Below are positions 41,212-46,593 of a stretch of DNA of 46,593 bases, one piece after another (positions within the stretch are counted from its first letter, which is position 1; every line of letters starts with the position of its first letter). Source of the stretch: Ectothiorhodospiraceae bacterium. Its GTDB lineage: Bacteria > Pseudomonadota > Gammaproteobacteria > SZUA-152. The DNA lies in assembly GCA_002401775.2 (NCBI GenBank), contig NVUB02000067.1, forward strand, positions 1-46,593, given 5' to 3'. The position numbers and the translations under genes are program-made. The notes under the pieces were generated by a model, which made no database searches, was not told the origin of the DNA, and worked only from the letters and a program-made list of their open reading frames with translations.

Positions 41212-41235
41212 CCGGCCATGCCAATACATGGCCGG
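41212..41235 (+). terminator. Degenerate hairpin between flagellin 5 and flaG
   Basis: CCGGCCATG and CATGGCCGG form a 9-bp stem with a 6-nt loop, the same core as the terminators after flagellins 1 and 2, but the following sequence is ATTATTTGAG, without a T-run. It may terminate only partly. Confidence 0.6.
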
Positions 41236-41257
41236 ATTATTTGAGTCGGAGGTACAT

Positions 41258-41659
41258 ATGGATATTTCAAATTTAACAACGACAAATACGGTAGCGACTT
41301 CAGTTGCTAAACCGTCTGGGGGAGGCGGTGCGAACAAACTTGCCGCTCAAGGCATTATCTTGCCGGAAACGGCAGCACCTGTTGCGGGTTCTGAAACTAT
41401 TGCCAAAAGTGACAATACCGCTTTACAACCTGACACTAAAGAATTACGTAATTTGGTTAACCAGGCGAATGCAACCTTGCAAGCTCGCTCCAGTGATCTA
41501 AAATTTACAGTAGACGAGGCATCGAACATTAGCGTTGTTCGCATTGAAGATTCTGATACGGGTGAATTAATCCGGCAAATTCCTTCAAAAGCGATGCTGG
41601 CAATTGCACAGGCATTGGAAGAGTTTACGCAAGGTTCGGTTCTGGAGGAGAAGGCGTAA
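41258..41659 (+). CDS. flaG: FlaG family flagellar protein
   Basis: The 133-residue protein starts at the ATG at 41258 behind GGAGG; a longer frame from 41228 lies over the hairpin and is rejected. The C-terminal half (FTVDEASNISVVRIEDSDTG, then ELIRQIPSKAMLAIAQALEE) is the FlaG signature. The N-terminal half is low-complexity (Thr/Ala/Gly). FlaG affects filament length in Pseudomonas and Campylobacter. Gene order flagellin-flaG-fliD-fliS fits. Confidence 0.92.
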   Translation: MDISNLTTTNTVATSVAKPSGGGGANKLAAQGIILPETAAPVAGSETIAKSDNTALQPDTKELRNLVNQANATLQARSSDLKFTVDEASNISVVRIEDSDTGELIRQIPSKAMLAIAQALEEFTQGSVLEEKA

Positions 41660-41703
41660 CTTTCTAGGAGAGAGCGTTTTCGCATGTGTAGTAAAATGTT
41701 TAG

Positions 41704-41719
41704 TGGCATGTATTGTGCT
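41704..41719 (+). promoter_or_regulatory. Possible sigma-54 promoter, fliD
   Basis: TGGCATGTATTGTGCT has GG and GC separated by 10 nt, as a -24/-12 element needs, matching the consensus at about 8 of 11 positions. It ends 49 nt before the fliD start, and fliD is controlled by FleQ and sigma-54 in Pseudomonas. Confidence 0.5.
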
Positions 41720-41768
41720 TTGCATGAATCATGTATGAATTTTTGGCGCTGAGTCGAGGTAGTTAGTC

Positions 41769-43244
41769 ATGCCTGCTTTTGGTTTTGGAACGATCACATC
41801 ACAGGGCGTAGGCTCTAATCTCAATATTGCCGGGATTGTCGACAGCTTAATGGCCATTGAGCGGATTCCGCTCGACCGACTGGCCGCACAAAGAACCAGT
41901 TTTGATGCCAAAATTTCGTCTCTTGGCTCCATAAAAAGTGCTCTCTCAACATTTGAAACGGCTTTGGCAGGTTTGAAATCGGGCACCGGTATTCTCTCTA
42001 ATCAGGCGGTTTCATCAGACACTAATTTTCTTACTGCAACCGGCACAAGTGGTGCGATTGCGGGCAATTATTCCTTTGAAATAAGCCAACTGGCACAAAG
42101 ACAAAAAGTCGTGGCAACAGGCCAGGCTGATCAAACTGCCACGATTGGCACGGGTACATCCACTACCTTGACCATTGATCAGGGAATTATCTCTGGTGGT
42201 ACTTTTGATTCCGCGACCGGCACCTACAGCGGTGCGACGTTTACAGCGGGTGCCACTGCTTCATTCGATGTTGTTATTGATAGTACCAACAATACATTGG
42301 AAGGCATCAGAGATGCGATTAACGCGGCAGATGGCGGCGTTACCGCCACCATCATTAATGATGGTGATGCCACAAACCCCTACCGGCTGGTATTAAGTTC
42401 CGCTAACAGCGGCTCCAGCGAAAGTATTCGGATTGGCGTGGCGGGCGAGGCTGACCTGTCGACTTTATTGAGTCAGGATCCTGCTGGCACACAAAATCTT
42501 TCGGAAAAAGTCACTGCACAAGATGCCCTGTTTACGGTAGACGGCATTGATATCATCAAATCCTCCAATACGGTGACTGATGTTATCTCAGGAGTGACTC
42601 TGGATTTGAGCGCGGTGACAACAGGGCCGGTGACGGTGGCTGTTTCGCAGGACACGGACGCCGCTAAAACGGCCATTGAATCTTTTATAACCGCATTTAA
42701 TGACCTTCGTGAGCTGATTAAAGCTGAAACCGACTCTGGTTTTGGAGGCGGTACCGCAGGGGCTTTGGCAAGCGATTCCAGCACACGACAAATTCTTAGC
42801 CTAGTGCGAAACGCGCTGAGCCAGGCACCGACGGGCATTACCGGTTCATATCAAAACTTATCCAGTATTGGTGTGACCTTTCAGCGCGATGGTACGTTAG
42901 CGCTGGATGAATCAGTACTCAATACGGCAATACAGGATGACAGTACGAATGTTGCAGAATTATTTTCTGCTGCCGATGGTTATGCAACAAGACTCGACGA
43001 CATCGTGTCGACCATGTTGGTGTTCAACGGCAGTATTGACCTTCGCACGAATGCTTTTAAAGACAGAATTAGTGGTATTGAAGATAGAGAGTCAGAACTG
43101 GAACTTCGGTTAGAGAGGGTAGAATCACGATTACGTTCGCGGTTTACCGCTCTTGATGTACTGGTTGCGAGCCTGAACTCGACTAACGGTGCATTGTCGC
43201 AACAACTGGGCAGTCTTTCTGCAAATTTTTTAGCGGGCAGATGA
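41769..43244 (+). CDS. fliD: Flagellar hook-associated protein 2 (filament cap)
   Basis: The 491-residue protein starts with the family N-terminus (GFGTITSQGVGSNLNIAGIV, DSLMAIERIPLDRLAAQRTS) and has a C-terminal helical part (DRESELELRLERVESRLRSR, FTALDVLVASLNSTNGALSQ). FliD caps the filament and controls flagellin insertion. The length is normal. The following gene is its likely neighbour chaperone gene set (fliS, fliT-like). Confidence 0.95.
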   Translation: MPAFGFGTITSQGVGSNLNIAGIVDSLMAIERIPLDRLAAQRTSFDAKISSLGSIKSALSTFETALAGLKSGTGILSNQAVSSDTNFLTATGTSGAIAGNYSFEISQLAQRQKVVATGQADQTATIGTGTSTTLTIDQGIISGGTFDSATGTYSGATFTAGATASFDVVIDSTNNTLEGIRDAINAADGGVTATIINDGDATNPYRLVLSSANSGSSESIRIGVAGEADLSTLLSQDPAGTQNLSEKVTAQDALFTVDGIDIIKSSNTVTDVISGVTLDLSAVTTGPVTVAVSQDTDAAKTAIESFITAFNDLRELIKAETDSGFGGGTAGALASDSSTRQILSLVRNALSQAPTGITGSYQNLSSIGVTFQRDGTLALDESVLNTAIQDDSTNVAELFSAADGYATRLDDIVSTMLVFNGSIDLRTNAFKDRISGIEDRESELELRLERVESRLRSRFTALDVLVASLNSTNGALSQQLGSLSANFLAGR

Positions 43245-43354
43245 TCGCCTGAATGGAATGTCGTATATTAATGTGTTTTTTGTAGTGGCTCGTGAACGTT
43301 GTCAGTAGTAAAAATATGTGGTTAATTCGTTAACGTAATCTGGTGGAGTAAAAA

Positions 43355-43741
43355 ATGGAAAGCATGAAAGCGGCGGTTAACGCCTATCAAAATGTACAGA
43401 TTGATGCCGCAGTTCTGGGTGCCAGTCCTCACGAGTTGATTGCAAAGCTTCTTGCTAAATCGATTGAATCAATCGCTGAAGCTAAGGGGTATATGATAAA
43501 GGGCGACATCCCTAACAAAAGCGCCCACCTTCAAATTGCCATGTCGATAATTTCCGATGGATTGCGCGGCAGCCTGGATATGGAAGCTGGTGGTGAAATT
43601 GCTGAGAACCTGGATTCATTATATGAATATATGCTTCAACGCCTGATGTCATCACATGCTGGAAATGATCCCGCACTTCTGGATGAAGTGGCGGCTCTTC
43701 TCCGCCAAATAAAATCCGGCTGGGATGGCATAAAACCGTAA
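43355..43741 (+). CDS. fliS: Flagellin export chaperone FliS
   Basis: The 128-residue protein shows the FliS pattern: AYQNVQIDAAVLGASPHELI near the N-terminus and SLYEYMLQRLMSSHAGNDP in the middle. FliS binds the flagellin C-terminus and prevents early polymerisation. With five flagellins carrying identical C-termini a single FliS could serve all. The ribosome site is GGTGGAG. Confidence 0.95.
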   Translation: MESMKAAVNAYQNVQIDAAVLGASPHELIAKLLAKSIESIAEAKGYMIKGDIPNKSAHLQIAMSIISDGLRGSLDMEAGGEIAENLDSLYEYMLQRLMSSHAGNDPALLDEVAALLRQIKSGWDGIKP

Positions 43742-43769
43742 ATCAAACGATCAGGATTCACGTTACAAA

Positions 43770-44102
43770 ATGAATGCTGTTATGGAAAAAGAACCAAAAT
43801 TGTCTCTCCCGGAGCAATTGCTGAAGATGACTCGAAAAATGTTCGAGCATGCTAGCGCCGAAGATTGGGACGAATTAACCGCCTTGGAGCGAACCCGGCT
43901 TCCGATTTTTCATAAAGTCTTTGATGGCGGCATATCCGAAAATGTCGAACTTGCCCGAGAAGTACTTTCACTTGATGAAAATACCAAGAGTTTAGCTCAA
44001 GCAGCAATGCCAGCGATGCAGCAAGATATTCTCAAACTACAAAAATCCGGACAAGCGAACAACGCTTACCAAACCATTCAAAATATCACATCAAAACCGT
44101 AG
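43770..44102 (+). CDS. FliT-like flagellar chaperone
   Basis: The 110-residue, all-helical protein directly behind fliS has the size and layout of FliT-type proteins (LLKMTRKMFEHASAEDWDEL, TALERTRLP). FliT binds FliD. Its stop codon TAG is part of the repeat GTAGGGGTGCC, which suggests that the repeat inserted into the gene's end. I rate the FliT assignment on position and general pattern, since FliT sequences are weakly conserved. Confidence 0.75.
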   Translation: MNAVMEKEPKLSLPEQLLKMTRKMFEHASAEDWDELTALERTRLPIFHKVFDGGISENVELAREVLSLDENTKSLAQAAMPAMQQDILKLQKSGQANNAYQTIQNITSKP

Positions 44103-44330
44103 GGGTGCCCCTTGTGGGTACTCTAAAATGGCTTCGGCCTACCCGTAGGGTGGGCACGTATTTTGTGCCCACGCGGACGGTATGGACTGAGTGCTGAGTG
44201 CTGAGTGCTGAGTGCTGAGTGCTGAGTGCTAAGAGACAATTAATCCGGACAATTAATCCGACAATTAATCCGACAATTAACAATTAATCCGGACACCCAA
44301 AATATGGGCAACCACAAGGGTTGCCTCTAC
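44099..44330. repeat. Nested repeat block: palindrome, 7-bp and 12-bp tandem arrays
   Basis: The outer arms are 44099-44120 (GTAGGGGTGCCCCTTGTGGG) and 44306-44330 (GGGCAACCACAAGGGTTGCC, then TCTAC). Inside lie an inner palindrome at 44145-44172 (GTAGGGTGGGCAC to GTGCCCAC), six perfect copies of GAGTGCT (44189-44230), and an array based on ACAATTAATCCG (44236-44292, about five units). No gene is seen. Confidence 0.9.
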
Positions 44331-44416
44331 GGTGGGTGAATTTTCTATCGTGGCTAAAGCTGTTCCTACGGGATAATGGCTTGTATTTTCAATGTAGCCT
44401 GTTTACCCTCTGGCGC

Positions 44417-44977
44417 ATGTCTGCTGATGAACATGGATTATCAAACGAAATAACCTTTCATACGGTTGTGCCTGTCGACTGGAGTGTACTTGATGTCTTT
44501 CCGGGCGATGGTGCTCAGTCGCAGACGAGTAGTGCGAATTTGCGGCTATTAAACGCGCTGAATATTCTTGAAGAAGTCCCTTTGGACAGTGAGTCGGTTA
44601 CCGTATCAGCACCAGAATCACCTCATCTTGAGGCCAAGCTGGATTTAATGTTGGGGATGTTGGGAGAGTTATTGCGCCATCAGGCTGAATACCCAGAAGC
44701 GTTACCCGTTATTGTTACCGCTAATAACCTGGCGATTGATCATCAAACGGATTTGCCGCAACTGGAGAAGGGAGATTTGCTACGGGTAAGGTTGTTTTTG
44801 GACGCGCGCTTCCCACAGGCACTACAGTTTTTCGGGACGGTGTCATCGAGCAGTGAAACGCACTTTGTTGTGAGTTTTAACAGCTTACTGGTGCCAGTAC
44901 AGGAGCAGTTGGACAAGTTTATCTTCCGTCAGCATCGTCGCGCCATTGCCTCGTCACGGCGTGAACATGACACATAA
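44417..44977 (+). CDS. PilZ-like protein
   Basis: The start at 44417 (186 residues, MSADEHGLSNEITFH) is preferred; the upstream frame from 44321 would begin inside the repeat block. The C-terminal half contains LEKGDLLRVRLFLDARFPQA, GTVSSSS and FIFRQHRRAIASSRR, which resembles the ending of atypical PilZ proteins near flagellar genes, and the gene lies between fliT-like and fleQ as in related bacteria. A PilZ domain would bind cyclic di-GMP; the classical RxxxR motif is only partly visible, so binding is uncertain. Confidence 0.6.
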   Translation: MSADEHGLSNEITFHTVVPVDWSVLDVFPGDGAQSQTSSANLRLLNALNILEEVPLDSESVTVSAPESPHLEAKLDLMLGMLGELLRHQAEYPEALPVIVTANNLAIDHQTDLPQLEKGDLLRVRLFLDARFPQALQFFGTVSSSSETHFVVSFNSLLVPVQEQLDKFIFRQHRRAIASSRREHDT

Positions 44978-45067
44978 AAAATGTGAATACCTCTTGATTT
45001 AGTCGAGCTATCACCTCTAGGCTCCCGATTTATCAGATAATTTCAGAAAATCCTGTGCGACGGTATT

Positions 45068-45095
45068 TTGACATTGTCTGAATATGGTGTATAAC
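45068..45095 (+). promoter_or_regulatory. Sigma-70 promoter, fleQ
   Basis: TTGACA (45068-45073), 16 nt, TATAAC (45090-45095). This is a near-consensus housekeeping promoter, fitting the position of a master regulator at the top of the flagellar cascade. The leader is about 60 nt. Confidence 0.75.
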
Positions 45096-45162
45096 TTAGC
45101 TGCAAACGACGTGAAATTTCTATTCACGCGAATGAAAGTGGCCTTTTTTCTGGGAGGAGACA

Positions 45163-46593
45163 ATGCCTGACTCGATGACACTCTTGTTGGTTGAAGACAA
45201 TGACCAACAACGTCAAAAACTCACTGCAATTTTGGAGTTTGTTGCCCAGGGAGCAGTCAACGTTGTTGATAGTTTGCACGCACTCGATAAAATCGATGAG
45301 CGTGTGGAAGCAGTATTGTTAGGGAATTGTGATTTATCGCAGGGTGTGGCCAAGCTTTTTGGCGACATCAAGAAAAAATCTGAAAAAATTCCACTGATGA
45401 TTTTGGTCGCGGAAACGAGTGAAATTCCCCTCGACAAAGACACCATACAATCGGCCTTTGCCCTGCTTAACCTTCCTATGCGTTACTCTGAATTATCGGA
45501 TGTATTACAGCGCGCTCAGGTGTTCAATTTGGGGCGGAAACGAGGCGGCCACGGTGGCGTAAACCTCGACCTGTTCCGTAGCCTGGTCGGCAATAGCCGG
45601 GGTGTAATAGAAGTCCGCAAATTAATTGAACAAGTTGCTGATTCTGAAGCGACCGTCATTATTTTGGGTGAGTCTGGCACGGGTAAAGAAGTTGTTGCCC
45701 GTAATCTGCATTACCGTTCCACACGTCGCGACAAGGCCTTTGTACCCATCAACTGTGGCGCTATCCCTGCTGAGTTATTGGAAAGTGAATTGTTTGGCCA
45801 TGAAAAAGGCGCTTTTACCGGTGCCATCAGTACGCGTCGTGGGCGCTTTGAAATGGCAGAAGGCGGCACGTTATTTCTAGATGAAATTGGCGACATGCCC
45901 ATGAACATGCAGGTGAAATTATTGCGTGTCCTGCAAGAACGCACCTTTGAGCGGGTAGGTGGGAGCAAGGAACTGATAGCCGACGTCCGAGTCGTTGCAG
46001 CCACTCATCAGAACCTGGAAGAACTCATAAAAGACGGTAAATTCAGAGAAGATCTGTATTACCGTTTGAATGTCTTTCCCATCGACATGCCACCCTTGCG
46101 TGACCGAATTGACGACGTACCCTTGTTGGTTAATGAATTAATCGCCCGCATGGAAAATGAAAAACGCGGTTCGGTGCGTTTTACGCCCGCCGCCATGATG
46201 GCGCTGTGCCAGTACCGTTGGCCGGGCAATGTACGCGAACTCTCCAATTTACTGGAGCGTATGATCATCATGTATCCCTACGGCATTGTGGACGGCGGCG
46301 ATTTGCCGGCAAAGTTCCGGCCGACCGGTAGCGCTTCAGAACAGGACGCGCCGATGATCAACTTCGAGCAACATCTGGTCTCTTCGGCTGATTTTCAGGC
46401 CTCACGGTTGCCCAGGGAAGGTCTGGACCTTAAAGAACACATCAGTTCCATGGAATGCTCGCTGATCAAGCAGGCATTGGATGAGGCGGATGGTGTGGTG
46501 GCACATGCGGCCAAGCGGTTAAAGATGCGTCGTACCACATTGGTAGAAAAATTGCGCAAATATGGGCTTCAACGCAGCGAAACGGTGACGGAA
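45163..46593 (+). CDS. fleQ: Sigma-54-dependent flagellar master regulator FleQ/FlrA (C-terminus cut by window)
   Basis: The 477 codons start at ATG 45163 behind GGGAGGAG and run to the window edge without a stop; only a few residues should be missing. The N-terminal receiver-like domain (LLLVEDNDQQ) seems to lack the normal phospho-acceptor Asp (VLLGNCDLS), as in FleQ. The AAA+ domain has Walker A GESGTGKE at 169-176, the sigma-54 contact loop GAFTGA at 216-221 and Walker B LFLDEIGDM. A helix-turn-helix lies near the C-terminus (VVAHAAKRLKMRRTTL). FleQ turns on sigma-54-dependent flagellar genes and responds to cyclic di-GMP. The name FlrA is used in vibrios. Confidence 0.93.
   Translation, partial: MPDSMTLLLVEDNDQQRQKLTAILEFVAQGAVNVVDSLHALDKIDERVEAVLLGNCDLSQGVAKLFGDIKKKSEKIPLMILVAETSEIPLDKDTIQSAFALLNLPMRYSELSDVLQRAQVFNLGRKRGGHGGVNLDLFRSLVGNSRGVIEVRKLIEQVADSEATVIILGESGTGKEVVARNLHYRSTRRDKAFVPINCGAIPAELLESELFGHEKGAFTGAISTRRGRFEMAEGGTLFLDEIGDMPMNMQVKLLRVLQERTFERVGGSKELIADVRVVAATHQNLEELIKDGKFREDLYYRLNVFPIDMPPLRDRIDDVPLLVNELIARMENEKRGSVRFTPAAMMALCQYRWPGNVRELSNLLERMIIMYPYGIVDGGDLPAKFRPTGSASEQDAPMINFEQHLVSSADFQASRLPREGLDLKEHISSMECSLIKQALDEADGVVAHAAKRLKMRRTTLVEKLRKYGLQRSETVTE

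Noticed and set aside
44189-44292. CRISPR-like array
   Set aside because: The units are 7 and 12 nt and directly adjacent, with no spacers; these are simple tandem repeats.

Overview
The window looks like a flagellar-glycosylation island next to the late flagellar genes of a Gram-negative gammaproteobacterium with polar-type flagellar control. The evidence is an enhancer-binding regulator of the FleQ/FlrA type, the order flagellins-flaG-fliD-fliS-fliT-like-fleQ, and promoters resembling sigma-28, sigma-54 and sigma-70 sites. I cannot name the species from the sequence; a marine gammaproteobacterium is a reasonable guess.

Layout. (1) 1-5619, minus strand: an unusual sugar operon read from 5619 towards 1. 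It encodes a radical SAM/SPASM enzyme, an NDP-sugar epimerase/dehydratase, a GmhA-like SIS isomerase, an HldE-like protein with reversed domain order, and a thiamine-diphosphate dehydrogenase E1 alpha subunit cut by the window edge. (2) 6089-15681: a visibly AT-rich block. On plus it has a DegT aminotransferase, an epimerase, a CgeB-like glycosyltransferase, a methyltransferase and a NodU/CmcH carbamoyltransferase; on minus a SPASM-first radical SAM protein and a large glycosyltransferase with a Maf-like N-terminus. It looks acquired, and contains a probable 112-bp MITE. (3) 15825-27595, minus: a legionaminic-acid-type (nonulosonate) operon with PtmE, two CMP-nonulosonate synthetases, two NeuD-like acyltransferases, LegI, LegG, a PIG-L deacetylase, a GNAT, a 3-hydroxyacyl-CoA-dehydrogenase-like protein, a stand-alone DUF115 protein and a B12-type radical SAM enzyme. 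A broken second legI end lies inside it. (4) 27898-30525: a secreted thrombospondin type-3 repeat protein. (5) 30921-35961, minus: legC, legB and a large Maf flagellin glycosyltransferase. (6) 36298-44102, plus: five near-identical 232-residue flagellins, flaG, fliD, fliS and a fliT-like gene. (7) 44417-46593: a PilZ-like protein and fleQ/flrA (cut by the window end).

How it fits together. LegB and LegC should build a 4-amino-4,6-dideoxy nucleotide sugar, starting from the product of PtmE. LegG and LegI convert it to a nonulosonic acid, which LegF activates with CMP. Maf and perhaps the DUF115 protein would attach it to Ser/Thr in flagellin. The deacetylase, acyltransferases, carbamoyltransferase, methyltransferase and radical SAM enzymes suggest that the final sugar is further decorated. 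Four of the five flagellin genes share an inverted repeat placed exactly 10 nt after the predicted sigma-28 -10 element, which would put a stem-loop at the very 5' end of each mRNA. The intergenic regions carry several families of dispersed palindromic repeats.
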